This document shows positions 21,549 through 33,369 of a DNA stretch of 64,000 nucleotides, piece after piece. The position numbers and the translations under genes were made by a program. Location of the stretch: assembly GCA_015680685.1 (NCBI GenBank), contig MNCI01033645.1, positions 1 through 64,000 of the forward strand, given 5' to 3'. Numbering within the stretch: the stretch's first letter is position 1; each line of letters begins with the position of its first letter. Source of the stretch: Gnetum montanum. Its lineage: Eukaryota; Streptophyta; Gnetopsida; Gnetales; Gnetaceae. The notes beneath the pieces were generated by a model, which ran no database searches, was not told the origin of the DNA, and saw nothing but the letters and a program-made list of their open reading frames with translations.

Positions 21549-22700
21549 CCATCAGTATCAGATAATATAAGACATTTACAAGTATTTTAAGATGATGATC
21601 AAGTACTAAGATTTATGAAAAAAAAGTGTATTTGAGGGTCAAGTGATAGCTAAAACATCATAAAATTCTAAAGATAATTTCATTCCAAAAACGATGATTG
21701 ACTTGGAACATGAGTTCAAGAAAAATTTACTTACTGGAAAGAATATACAAAACCCAAATAGTCAAGCTTTCGAGGTAGCGAACTTTGGATTACACAGGAT
21801 GCCAAAGATGTTGAATGTTACAAAGGGAAGAGATTCAAGTTTCGAGAAAAACTTTTTAACATGTCTAAGAAATAATTTGGACAATTTTGATTGGTCTTAT
21901 GATGATCTTAAATCTTTTAGGCAAGATGTGATGACACATAAAATTCCTTTAATAGAAGGTTGTAAAATAGTCAAGAAAAAAAAGGAAATTCAATCCATCA
22001 TTTGAACCAGCTATGGAAATCGAAATCAAGAAGTTGTTACAAGCACGAATCATATATCCAGTACGATATTCAACATGTCTTGCTAACCTTGTTCGAGTGA
22101 GAAAAAATGGTGATGTAAGGCTTTGCGTAGACTTTAGAAATCTGAATGATGCCTAAAAAAAGGATAAGTATCCACTTCCAAGAATTGATGAGATGCTGAT
22201 TAAAGTCTCGGGTTGTCAAGTATATTCCTTCTTAGATGGTCTCTCAGGTTATAATCAAATCATGGTAGATAAGAATGATAGATACAAAACAACATTTATT
22301 ACCAAATGGGGAACTTTCGCTTACCAAAGAATGCCATTTGGATTGTCAAATGTTGGAGCTACTTTCCAAAGAGTAATGGATTTAGCATTTAAGGATTTAT
22401 TAGGAAAATTCATGGTGGTTTATTTGGATGATATTACAATATTCTCAAGAAAAAAAGAAGATCAAATTAATCATCTCTAGCAAGTTTTTGAGAGATGTCG
22501 TGAGATGGGTATTTCATTAAATCCTAAGAAGTGTATCTTCGCGGTTAAATCCGGAAGCTTATTAGGCCATTTGATATGTCAAGAAGGAATTGCCATAGAC
22601 AATTCCTGAATCCAAGTAGTATAGAATATGAAGCATCCTACAAGTAAGAAATCTCTTAGATCTTTCTTTGAGAAGATAAACTTTGTGAAAAAATTCATCC
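21549..22700 (+). pseudogene. Reverse transcriptase of element A, second copy, truncated
   Basis: RT linker at 21694-22005; RLCVDFRNLND near 22120; YPLPRIDEM, YSFLDGLSGYNQI, YQRMPFGLSNVGATF and YLDD near 22425. It continues to KKSLRSFFEKINFVKKF at about 22690. A TGA at 22607 and a TAG at 22622 are shared with the first copy. Homology stops at about 22700: the first copy goes on into the degenerate RNase H, while here unrelated sequence begins. No third LTR follows. Confidence 0.82.
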
Positions 22701-24511
22701 TGGTACAAGTAATTATAGACAGTCCCAAAACTAATCATACCATCCTAGGAAGACTTATTACTAGCCTTAACATGATCATCAACCATAATGGTAACACTCA
22801 CAATCATGGGGAAGGCCACCATTAAAGTAGCCATATCTATCAAAACTACATGAATATTATGTTCAACATCTTGTTTCTCCAACTAGTTCTACATCCTCTA
22901 CTTCAAATCACTACTACCACTCTCTTGAGTACCATTAATCCATGACATCCCCTAAATTATCACCACCTCATACCTCTTACCATCCATTCAACTCTCAATA
23001 TTCTCATTCTCCACCTCCTTATATGCCACTGCTAACAACACAAGAGGATTCAGCATCACAATACTAACAAACAAGTGCCACTTATGTAGCAAATGTGCAT
23101 AGCCATGCTAGCAGTAGTGGGTTCCAATCACAACATAGGAAATGTTTCTTCTGGAGGAAAGGACATAAGCCAAAGAAAACCATAGATGGATCCACCATAT
23201 CATCCAAGCTTGCACAATTCTAGTCTAGTGCACCACCTTCCTTATCTTAATCAACGTCCTTTGATCATACACACAAGCCACCTTCCATTAGTACTCTAAT
23301 TCCAAATCAAACCAATGAATCTACAAGTGTGGGGAATCCAATACATCCATGCATACCATATCATGATTAAGGGTGCAATTGTGGGCTAGCCATTTATAAT
23401 GTTAACACACCTCATTCCTTGACCCACCATACATATAGCAATCAAGTGTGTGATCAACAATTTTTCTACCAAGCCACCACACCACCAATAGACACCTAGT
23501 GGCTGGGGCATGAATGGTTACCAACGTTTCATCCATGCATGGATCCTAATTATCCACTTATTAATCCTTTTCATGACCAAATTTTTAGTCATTGGGTTGC
23601 CCCCCATTTTACAATTTTTTTGTCATTTTCTTATTTCTTGATTTAATTTTTTCTGTTTCTTCTAATTTTCCTAGTTATTCTTTTCATTTTCTTTTGTAAT
23701 CTCACTTGTGAATAAGATAATCATGTTGTCCAATAAGGTGATGTTTTCTCTATGTTGTCAAGTCATAAGTAATTGATTATTTAGATATTGAGACCATGAC
23801 ATCGATCCACCGATTCTATTAATAAGAGGTTCTTTCCTTGCTCATGATGGTAACCTTTTTCATCATCCAACCTAATAATAAATCTATAATCATTGTGTCC
23901 AAATAGAAGAGTGTAGAACCAAGGTGGAATGTGAAGGGTGTGACATCAACAAAATTTGTGGATTCTTTTTAACCACTTCTATATGCTCTATCATGTTGTT
24001 GAAGTTATAACCATATCCTTGTAGATCTAATGAAAAATGGAAGTAGGAGCAACATAAAACGACACTGAATAAACATCTACAGGTTTCACTAGAAAGACAT
24101 GTATCCATGCCTAAAGGTTGGTAGCTTCTTAGAATTATTGAAAAAAAATATAAAGTAATATATAATAATTATCTCATAATAAAATTCCTTCCTTGGAGAA
24201 AATGTCATGTGATGTTACTCCTCGTGACTCTGATAGTCTTATGGATGTTCGTCGATGTGATGAAATAATGCAATGTCACTGCCATGAGGGGTGGACTTGG
24301 TTTGAATCTTGAAAAGAAGGATACATGGTCATTTACCCATTAATAACACACATGGTTTCATTATGACCATGGTAAGCCACCTCATGTCCAAATTTCTACA
24401 ATCCCTTCTCCAATCCATCTCATCTCATTGTCTAGATGATCATAACTTGTGGTTTTGTATAACATTGAGTTATTACCTTAATTTGTGGTTTTAACATGTG
24501 GGTTTTCTTTC
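22701..24511. other. Unassigned stretch between elements A and B
   Basis: Up to about 23650 the + strand reads as a serine, proline, threonine and histidine-rich low-complexity frame with many stops (SSTSSTSNHYYHS, PPPYMPLL), which could be an old gag tail or linker of another retroelement; there is no diagnostic motif. From 23650 to 24511 it is AT-rich with no frame above 72 codons. It is not the missing RNase H half of element D, nor the missing part of A. The last five bases before element B are the target site ATAGG (24512-24516). Confidence 0.4.
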
Positions 24512-24516
24512 ATAGG

Positions 24517-24610
24517 TGATGGGACGCGATATTGCATGGGCCGTGATATCACGTCTTTCCTCGTGATAATGCGTACACGATATCACGGTCTACTGTCAGT
24601 CCTATAAATA
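24517..24610 (+). promoter_or_regulatory. Element B 5' LTR promoter with GATATC palindromes
   Basis: Within 80 bp upstream of TATAAATA (24603-24610) lie CGATATTGC, GTGATATCACG, GTGATAATGCG and CGATATCACG: repeated, mostly palindromic copies of one 10-bp word. The 3' LTR keeps worn versions (AATATCGCA, AATATCACA, CGATATCGCA). They are likely sites for a dimeric DNA-binding factor. Confidence 0.55.
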
Positions 24611-25326
24611 AGAGGTGGCACTCCCTTGTTTCTCATTCTAGGCCTAAGCCATAGTGAAACTCTAGTATTTTTACCTCTCTAAAGATATAATAATTTCCAT
24701 GTTCCTGCAGTAGGAGCTCCAAAGTGAATGGATCTTTATTCGAGCAAATATTGTACCTAAACAGAAGTTTGTGTACAGAAATAAAGAAAAACTGTTGGAT
24801 AAACCTTGTAGTGCATGGACTAAAATAAATAGGATTTTATTTATTGATATTTATTTTTTACCATTTAAATGATTTATTAGTTAATTAAATCTTTCTCAAC
24901 CCTTCTCCTGTAGCTAAGTGCATTCAGTACGATTGCTTCGAGCATGTGCGTTATGCTTGGTGATCCTGGCAACGACTAGCGTTTGGTAACCAAGGTTGTA
25001 TTGACTTAGGGTATGAATGGTAATTGGGAATGGATGCTAATGATAGGTTAATTAAGGTTTAGTTAGTTAGTTAAAGTTAGTTAATTCGTATCTTCACCCT
25101 TTACCTCATTAGCATAGGAGATAAAACATAAAAGACATAAAAATCACATACCTCAGACTTACTTAACCATACAACCGTGACAAATACAAGTCTAGGAAGA
25201 TAATGAACGACTAACCTTAAGTGTTCTATAAGGCGTGTAGGCACTTAGTCTGCAAAGTTCGATTGGATCACGTGTGTAATGCTCATATTCGTATGGTTGA
25301 GTGTAGGGGTACCTCGCCACCCATCA
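24517..25326 (+). repeat. Element B 5' LTR
   Basis: It begins TGATGGGACG after the ATAGG target copy and ends CCATCA directly before the primer site. It has TATAAATA at 24603-24610, and upstream of that a cluster of words around the palindromes GTGATATCAC and CGATATCACG. AATAAAG follows about 180 bp after the TATA box and could serve as a polyadenylation signal. Confidence 0.92.
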
Positions 25327-25327
25327 T

Positions 25328-25345
25328 TGGTGCCATTGTCGGGGA
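25328..25345 (+). promoter_or_regulatory. Primer binding site of element B, tRNA-Asp type
   Basis: TGGTGCCATTGTCGGGGA starts one base after the LTR end. It matches the tRNA-Asp complement used by Athila-type elements except for three C-to-T or G-to-A changes, all of the deamination type. Confidence 0.82.
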
Positions 25346-25845
25346 CTAAGTTTTTTGTGCCCTAAGTAGAACATAGGAAATCATAAACATCATTGGGAAG
25401 CTTAAATGAACCCTTAGGGTTAATTAAACAAAAAAATTATATAACAGTTAATCAACACACCGAATAAGACACAATATCTTCTTCTTCTAAAAAAAGCACT
25501 TCACCACCTAGGGATCATACAAGAAATAGTCGGTAGTCTAACACACATAACTGAGAACCACCAGTTCCTCAACAACATCGAGTGGTATATACTCATCATG
25601 ATGAGTATCTACCCGATTTTACCTTTATCCTCCATCAAGATGAACAATTGTGTTGAAGAGATTTGCAAGGTAACATAGTGTTACCTTCAGATCATGCAGT
25701 CCCTAACATGCTCCTTCGTGCTCTTGCACAGATAGGCATGACACAACTATACGCTAAACACATTGTAGGTGATTTCGACACAAGTGATTACCATCCCATA
25801 ACAACACAACGTTTAAGGAACTCAAGGTAGGAGATCCACCATACA

Positions 25846-27240
25846 TTGTTGAAGGGAAAAGGGGTCCCGCATGTCCTAAGTGAAATTGAAGATGGTGAAC
25901 CAGTTATAACAGGTTCTCTATTGAATGATGTTTCCTCTTCTAACAATGGTGAGGAGATGGGGTATCAGAATTTATGCTTCACGATTCATAACCTTGGCTC
26001 TGATTCCCGTGAACACCAACTGTTCACTGAGGGAACAAAAACACATGACAAGGATGGGCATTCAGATCGTCATCATGATCAGGGTCGTAACCACCAAAGA
26101 GAAGGTAAGAAACATCGTCATGATGATGGTTCCCCTCCTTCTTTCCCTTCATCACACCATTCACCCTCTCCTTCCACATCAAGGTGCAGCCACAAAGAGC
26201 ACAACGGTGAGGATAAGGGTAAGCAAAATGAGAACCCTTGATGAGAGAGTTGAGAGAGAGGACAAGGGCATTCACAAGAATCAAGGCATATAAGGGAAAG
26301 TAGGCAACAGTGTAGGCATCAAAAAGATAGTCAGATCAAGAGACTTGACATGAATAATATCCCATGCTTTGAAGGGGGATACAACGCTGATCTGCAAAAT
26401 CACTTACAAGAATTTCATGATGTCTGCGCCTTTCAAAACATTGAAAATGAGTGGCAAAAGTTAAAGTTGTTTCCTAGGACACTCATAAAAGAAGCAGAGA
26501 GTTGGTACCAGTCCTTAGAGCCGAAAACCATTAGGAAGTGGAGTACAATGCTATAGTTGTTTACCAATAAATACCAAATGTACTCCAGAGTGTCTAACTT
26601 ATGTAAGAAGATCCAAAGATGGAAGAAGGGTAATCAAAAACCCTTGGATGCTGCCATGGGAAAATATTATGCATTGCTACATCGTTGCCCAGGCCATGGT
26701 TATGCACAACGGGATCAACTCCACCATCTCGTAGATGGGCTAAGACATGAAACTAGGAGAACCCTTGGGACATATGCCCAAGGAATACTATCCAAACTTA
26801 GGTTCCATGAAATCCATCGATTGTTGGAGCAAGTAGCTAAAGATGAAGGAGAGCTAAGGAAAAGAGAGAACACAGAAGAATATAACTACAATCCTTCGCT
26901 CCAAAAGAGGGAAATGAGGTTTTGTGATGAAGAGGATGAGTCATCACTCGAAGATTTGGTGAATAGAAAAACCTTGCTACTTCAAGAGCTAACAATGGAA
27001 GTATCGGCTAAGGTGGATGAAATATGGAGCTCCTTAGATAGAAAAATTGAAATTATCCTAAAAATCGTAGAGGAGTCTAAGGAGGAACGAACTAGTAACC
27101 ACGACAAGAAAAAGTGGAGAGATTTAGGCCATGCACATGAAAAGGGTAAGGGAAAAATAACTATCACCGATGAGGTCCTGGATGTGAGATCTGCCAATAT
27201 GACCATCCTAAGGGATGTTGCCCAATAATCTCACATCTGC
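25846..27240 (+). pseudogene. gag of element B
   Basis: An N-terminal frame 25846-26241 is histidine, serine and charged-residue rich. The core starts at 26350 (IPCFEGGYNADLQNHLQEF) and runs to 27228 with one in-frame TAG at 26554: CAFQNIENEWQKLKLFPRTL, AESWYQSLEP, LFTNKYQMYS. This is the Retrotrans_gag pattern. It is followed by a basic, coiled C-terminal part with DLGHAHEKGKGK. No CCHC knuckle. Gag would package element RNA. The stop at 26554 reads ML-stop-LF and could be a former Gln. Confidence 0.8.
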
Positions 27241-28340
27241 AAGAGTCTGGGGTGTATGAACTCAACCCAAGACTTAACAAACGTTAGGCACCTTGAAGGT
27301 TACCTTATCCCCAAGGTCACCCAAGGTAGTGCCACAACCTATCAGGCAACATCAGCAATGGCAACATCCACAGTAATGGGGGATGCCACAGCCTAGACAA
27401 CAATACCCTTACTAGCCACTAGACCCATATGGTTATCATGTGCAGCAGCTAATTTCTCCAAGTGACTCTATGGGTCATGCAACCTCACAACATCACTACC
27501 AAGTTCGAGAGTATTGTAGGACTCCTTCTCCTCCAAGAGACGCTCCCCGTCCATACCATCCTCCATATTCATCCACATCTCTTATGTCGGTAGCTACACC
27601 ACCAACTGCTCCAACAATGCTAAGGCTATTTCCCACCCAACTGCAACAACCCAATGTCAAGAGGGCTTCCAATCCTCAATTCTTAGTTGTTCCTGACAAT
27701 CTTATGTCGAAAAGACCTTTCTTCAGAACCAACAATCCAACTAAGCCCTCACCCTCTCAAGCGGTTGAACATCTAAACACCTCCATACCAAATAAGGTTT
27801 CAGGACCTCCTTCAATCCAAAAATTAAGGCCAATGCACACAGTTATGTTAACACATACTGTTACCGACTGGATTAAGGTAGGCCACCTTCCCATGAAATT
27901 CTCTGATCTGGGAAGCCCCATAATTTATCTCCAAGTTGCTAGGAATGAACCTCATAAGGCTCTACTTGACTCAGGATCTGGAGTCAACTTAATTTCACAA
28001 GAATTGTATAAAACCTAGAACCTACCTCCACTCAAGAAGAGCAATATTTTCTTAGAGCTGGCTGACCAGTACATCACTATTCCTTTGGGATAGGTTGAGG
28101 ACATTGTTACCACCATAGGTGGTTGGTCATACCTAGCTTATTTCCTAATAATCCAAATAAACAATGACAAAGGGGACTTCCCGATAATAATGGGAAGGGC
28201 GTGGCTGAGTACAACATCTGCATGCCTAGAAATCCACAATATTTCCCTAGAAATATCCAAGAAAAATACTTTTGGAAAGATTGAGAAGAAAAAAGTTCAA
28301 TGCATCGCATATAGTGACACAGAATACCATTGCGTGTAGA
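27241..28340 (+). pseudogene. Linker and aspartic protease of element B
   Basis: A proline-rich linker (27440-27800) leads to the protease: ALLDSGSGVNLISQELY at about 27960-28010 keeps the catalytic D-S-G, and PIIMGRAWLST at about 28190 is the family's C-terminal (I)LGRxWL segment. Stops interrupt at 28016 and 28092. The same two landmarks are recognisable in element D. Confidence 0.78.
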
Positions 28341-28599
28341 AATCATGGGCAATGCGGAGTTTAACATTGCCTCCATGCAATCAGTGTGCACAAGACATTG
28401 ACACACAAAAGTGCCTATATGCAATAGCCACACGACAAGAAAACACCCAGTGGTTGATGGTTGATTAAGAAAGCAATTCGATAACATGCATGGAACTAAC
28501 TAAGGGGATAACTAGTGCTTACACTGAAAGCACAAACACACTAGAGCAAGTTCGTCACAAACTTCCAACCTTTAACTCTAAAAACATTAACTAGGGGAA

Positions 28600-29690
28600 G
28601 TTGGAGTTTCCTAAGGAATTTAGACAGGACCCCCTAGATCTAAAACCATTGCGCACCGGTTTAGAATACATGATCCTTAAAAATGGAAAACTGGTAATTA
28701 TCAATGCAAAACTTGTCCCGAAGCAAAAAAAATGCCCACTGAAAGTAATAAATAAATGGTTAAAAGCCTTTGCCTGGTCATATCCTGAGTTAACCACAAT
28801 AAACCCTAGGATATGCCAGCATAGGATTTACATGGACCCCTCCATGAAGCCTCAAAAACAACCACAGAGGTGATTGAACCTGAAATTGAAACAAGTAGTA
28901 AAAGAAGAGATAGAACAACTCCTCAAGGCCGAGTTCATATATCCCATTTTTTTTAGTGAATGGGTTAGTCATCTAGTAATCATGCCTAAGAAGGGAGGCA
29001 AATGGAGGGTATGTATAGATTTTAGGCTACTGAACATGGAAACATTCAAAGATCATTTTCCATTACCGTTCTTCGACTAAGTGTTGGACACTATAGCATG
29101 GCATTGCTATTATAGTTTTCTGGATGGGTATAGTGGATATAATCAAATATGAATAGCACCAGAAGATCAAGCCAAAGCAACATTCACCAGTCCTTGGGGA
29201 ATGTTCACATATAAGAAAATGCCATTTAGCTTGTGCAATGCCCCTACCACATTCCAACATTTAGTCCTAAGCATATTTCAACAACAAATAGGAAACAGAG
29301 TGGAAGTATTTATGGACGACTTCTCCACTTATGGGACAAGCTTTGATCAAGCCCTGAACTAATTAGAGCAGGTGCTAAAATGATGTGTTGAAACCAACCT
29401 GAAGCTCAACTAGTAAAAAAGCCACTTAATGGTTCAAGAGGATAGAGTATTAGGGAATAATATTTCACAGTCAGAAATATAGGTGGACATGGAAAAGGTA
29501 AAATTCTTCCAAGGAATCACCCGACAACTAGAAACTATCAAAGACATTTGGTCATTCCTTGGACACATTGGATACTATAGGAGTTTTATCAAAAACTTCT
29601 CCAAAATTGCCAAATCATTGGTAGAATTAACAAGGAAGGATGCACCATTTGAATGGACCAGGGAATGTGAATGAGTATTCCAAACTCTAA
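28600..29690 (+). pseudogene. Reverse transcriptase of element B
   Basis: Pre-RT PLDLKPLRTGLEYMIL; then AEFIYPIFFSEWVSHLVIMPKKGGKWRVCIDFRLLN in two short frames; YSFLDGYSGYNQI; KMPFSLCNAPTTFQ; FMDDFSTYG near 29315; tether FLGHIGYYRSFIKNFSKIA near 29560. Stops include 28871, 29078 and 29148. The FMDDF box and S-T-Y-G are typical of the Athila clade. The enzyme is not functional. Confidence 0.87.
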
Positions 29691-30120
29691 AATAGAGGCT
29701 TGTGGAAACTCCCATTCTACAAGCCCCTGACTGGTCCAAACCATTCCATATCATGATTGACGCATCTAATTATGCCTTAGGATCTGTACTAACACAGTTA
29801 GATGAACAAAAATTCCCTTATTACATCCATTGTGCAAGTAAAAGTATCTTCGGTGCACAACTCAACTACACAACTATGGGAAATGAATTAATGGTTGTAA
29901 TGTTTGAACTGGACAAATTTAGGCACTATGTGTTAGGCTACAAAGTGTATATTCATACAGATCATAGTGCAATTAGGTTCCTCATGAACAAGCCAATGGT
30001 TAGCCCTCATATTATACGTTTGGTTGGTAATCCTTTAGGAGTTCGACTTAACAATAGTAGACCAAAAGGGAACTGAGAATGTGGTCGCAGATCACTTATC
30101 TCAGTTGCCCTAGGATAGTA
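29690..30120 (+). pseudogene. RNase H of element B
   Basis: TPILQAPDWSKPFHIMIDASNYALGSVL keeps the first catalytic Asp (D-A-S); GNELMVVMFELDKFRHYVLG keeps the Glu; YIHTDHSAIRFL keeps the next Asp. A frameshift follows near 30010. Unlike element A there is no second RNase H, in line with Athila. Confidence 0.85.
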
Positions 30121-30379
30121 AAGATGATAAATATGCCATATCGGATCACTTTCTTGATAAAACCCTCTTTGCCGGAGTAGTGAATAACCAACCCATGAGA
30201 ACAAATTGGTATAGTAGCATTCTTACTTATCTTCTTTCCCAACAAACACCATAGGGGTTGGACTTTAGGAAGAAGCAACAGTTTCTTCATAAAACCAATT
30301 ACTTCATGAAAATCAAGGGAAAACTCTATAAAGTATGTCCTGATGGCTTGGTTCGATGGTTTCTGCCCAATGAGGATCA

Positions 30380-31508
30380 ATTAAGAGTTCTCTAAGATGC
30401 TCATGAGGGTCCCTGTGGGGGCCACTATGCAGGGAGACGAATGGCCATTAAGATTTTGCTTGCAGGATATTACTGGCCAACACTATTTTAGGATGCCCAT
30501 CAATTTGCCCAATTCTATGAGCACTGTCAACGTGATGGTGGAATGACTACTACAATGGATTCAACCTTTGGAACCCTTCGACATTTGGGGAATATATTTT
30601 ATGGGGCCCATTACACTGATGTCCAATGGGAAAGCTTATATCATTGTTGTTGTTGACTATTTAACCAAATGGGCTGAAGCAGCTGCTATAATAGACTACA
30701 CATCATCTATGGCTACATGATTTGTACAACAACAAATCATAAAAAAGTTTGGTGTGTCACGTGCACTCATCTCTGATAATGGAACACATTTTATAGGTGC
30801 AACCTTTCACAAGTTGATGCAACACTTAGGGGTAGAACATAAATTGACCACACCTTATCATCCCCAAGCTAATGGCCAAGCTGAGGTCACTAATCAGGAG
30901 ATTTCGAGAATATTAATAAGAACAATTAGCAAATTTGGCAAGATTGGAGCATGAAACTGAATGACGCTCTCTTGGTGTACCCCTCCACTTGGAAACTCAC
31001 CATAGTCTACTTTCCCTATGAGTTAGTATATGGAAAACTTCCAAAGCTCCTAATACAAACTGAGCTCCATACACTATCCATGACATGTGACCTCCACCTT
31101 GACCTCGACCTAGCACAGAAACAAAGATTGGTAGCTCTAAACATGCTAGACAAGAATAGATTGGTTTCTCTATCGTCAAACGAGTTGCACAAGGCACATA
31201 ATAAACAATTTCATGACTTAAGAATTCGAAGGGTTAAGTATCAACCAGGTGTACCACAACGTACAAAATTTCAAATATTGTTCGAAGGACCCTACATTAT
31301 TCATACGACCTTTCCCTCAGGAGGCATGATAATATACAAGCCTGAAAGCCCTGACAAGAGATTACTAGTCAATGTGCAACAAATGAAACCCTTCCATGAA
31401 CCAAGGATAGCCACTGCAAATTACACCTCTAATAATGGACAACCCTACTTATTATTTTGGATCTCTCCCTTTCCATTTAGTCATGGGGGAGATGGCCACC
31501 TATGCTAA
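30380..31508 (+). pseudogene. Integrase of element B
   Basis: Zinc-binding start HEGPCGGHYAGRRMA...GYYWPTL..EHCQRDG near 30400-30535. The core around 30590-30940 has GIYFMGP, where the first catalytic Asp (usually GIDFMGP) is Tyr, then ISDNGTHF (Asp kept) and PYHPQANGQAEVTN (Glu kept). The C-terminal part 30951-31508 has VYPSTWKLTIVYFPYELVYGK and GPYII. Several stops. With the D-to-Y change it would be inactive. Confidence 0.85.
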
Positions 31509-33361
31509 TCATTTGGGGCCCTTAGTTCTATTTTATTTTTGTTTTGCACATTTCTGTTTTACAAATTTCTTTAACCTTTCTTATTTTTGATTTACAACAT
31601 TATTATACTTTTTCATTTCTTGTGTGTGTGTTATCCATCATGTCAAGTTTGTCATTTAATAAGTGTTCTTCATGATGGTATGAACTGTTTTTCCAGTTGG
31701 TTGCTAATGTTTGGTTTATATCTTTAAGTTATGATGTTGATACTAAGGTATGGTTCTTTTGATATGGCAGGCAATGAGTCCACTTCATCCATACATCCAC
31801 AAGTTTCTATGGTCTCTCTTGGCTTGGAACTATATAGTCCCTTTCTAAATAAGCACTATAACGAATCGGTGACTAGGCATTTCTCAAACTAAAGAAGGAC
31901 TCAAGGATTGAAAAGTGTATGATTTCAAGGGAAATTGATGCATTTGTGTTGGCCATTCTCTTGGGTGCATGGATGTTTTCTTCTTGAGTTTTCTTACTAC
32001 TTTGACATTACCTAATTTTCGAGAAGCTGAGAAAAGAAAAATAACAAGGCTTTGCATGGTGTGGTTCTCACGCATAAACACATGAAAAAATAGTGATAAT
32101 TCAAAGCACACCCCTTAGAAGGAATAATTATTTTGGCTACACGCACTGGTTATGGAACTAAAATAAGCATGTTCCCTCTAAATAAGGCCCTCATCGCTTC
32201 CCATTTTCTCCTCCGTTGTATCGTTGGAATGGTGGTGGCTTTTCGAGGAATGCATTCTTGTTACTTCAAGAGGATGGATTGGCCAAATGCATTAATGCGA
32301 AGTCAATGGATGTGGTTTGTTAAGTCTGGAGTTGGAATGATATTTTCTAAGTCACATTAATCATTAACTACATAAGGGGCTGTACACCACCTTATTCTTT
32401 AGACTCCATTCCATTCTCTTCTTTCCATACTTTTTTCCCCATCTATCACCTCATTGCCAATTCTATCAGTAGTTCATATCTTTGTGGATGCATTATTTTC
32501 TTTTTGGTAAATTTTTGTAATTAATACTTTAACTCTTGTTCCAAATCACATTCCCAGAGCCTACAGACTCTTTGAATGTGGGTTTTTCAGGGCATTAAGG
32601 GCATGAGCCTACTTTGGGGAGGACCCACTAACATTCCTATTTGGTGCACCAGTTAAATTATTTCCCTTAACATTTTTGCAATCCACTCTATTTTGTTCAT
32701 TTCCATCTTGACATCCATTTCATCGATGTTATAGTTTTCTCTTTTTATCCATCTTTCTTGTTCTTTTTCATTCTCCATTCTATTGCTACTAGAGGTTCTC
32801 TTGTAGTCATGGGGGTCTAGACCCAAATTTTTTCAATTTTCTCCTAACCCCTACACCTTCGGTAGTCACCATGAATATATCTCCAGACCTGTATCAGCCA
32901 TATCACAACTCAGCCAATGGACCTTTTATTGAAGCAAGGTATCAACTACATTGTGATTCATTTACCCTTACTAATATAAAACTATGTTGTGTGTGTAGAT
33001 GACAATCATGTAACAATGGATTGGATCTGGAGGGAACACTTGGAATGGATTGATGTTGAAGTAGTTATACAAGGAGAAATATCGATGGTGTGCTTATGGA
33101 TAGACAACGAAAGGTGCAATCTCGACGTTGGCAGCAGCAAACTTCTTCTGTCTTCTATCTTCTCTCTCAGCTACCAAATAAGGACTGATGTCAAATGGAT
33201 AAGGTGTTCACTCCTATTATCGTGAACACCAGTTTTTTCATGTTCTATAATGATGATCCGTTAACATGTCATCCCATTCACCATTAGTTCCATTCAAGTC
33301 AATAATCCCATACCTTCCCAATACTTTTTAAGGAACTCAAGGATGATTTTTTATTCTATCA
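31509..33361 (+). other. 3' non-coding region of element B
   Basis: About 1.85 kb between integrase and the 3' LTR, where Athila elements may carry an env-like ORF. The longest sense frames are 75-78 codons (32133-32360, 32989-33225), with no membrane segment or family likeness that I can support. Otherwise T-rich text. Nothing further seen. Confidence 0.6.
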
Positions 33362-33369
33362 TGGGGGTA
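33362..33369 (+). promoter_or_regulatory. Polypurine tract of element B (weak)
   Basis: TGGGGGTA directly before the TG of the 3' LTR; short G-run in the expected place. Confidence 0.5.

Larger units (their letters stand above)
4023..22700 (+). mobile_element. Element A: Tat-like Ty3/gypsy in LTR-internal-LTR-internal arrangement, 3'-truncated
   Basis: Two long homologous units lie head to tail: 4023-~11890 is repeated at 14819-22700. LTR1 (4023-8036) and LTR2 (14819-18826) flank a complete internal region (8037-14818). A second internal region follows LTR2 but breaks off at ~22700 within the RT/tether region, just after the words that match 11870-11890. Domain order is gag, protease, RNase H, RT, degenerate RNase H, integrase, extra ORF. 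Primer site, polypurine tract and LTR ends fit together. By eye the first ~180 bp of the LTRs differ at 10 sites (~5-6%), so this is not recent. The target duplication cannot be checked because a third LTR is absent; the 5 bases before LTR1 are CTATC. Confidence 0.88.

Noticed and set aside
22701-24511. Rest of interrupted element D after element A
   Set aside because: No RNase H or integrase wording follows the break, so the halves do not join here.
32133-32360. Possible env-like ORF of element B
   Set aside because: Only 75 codons, no signal peptide or clear membrane anchor, and no similarity I can support.
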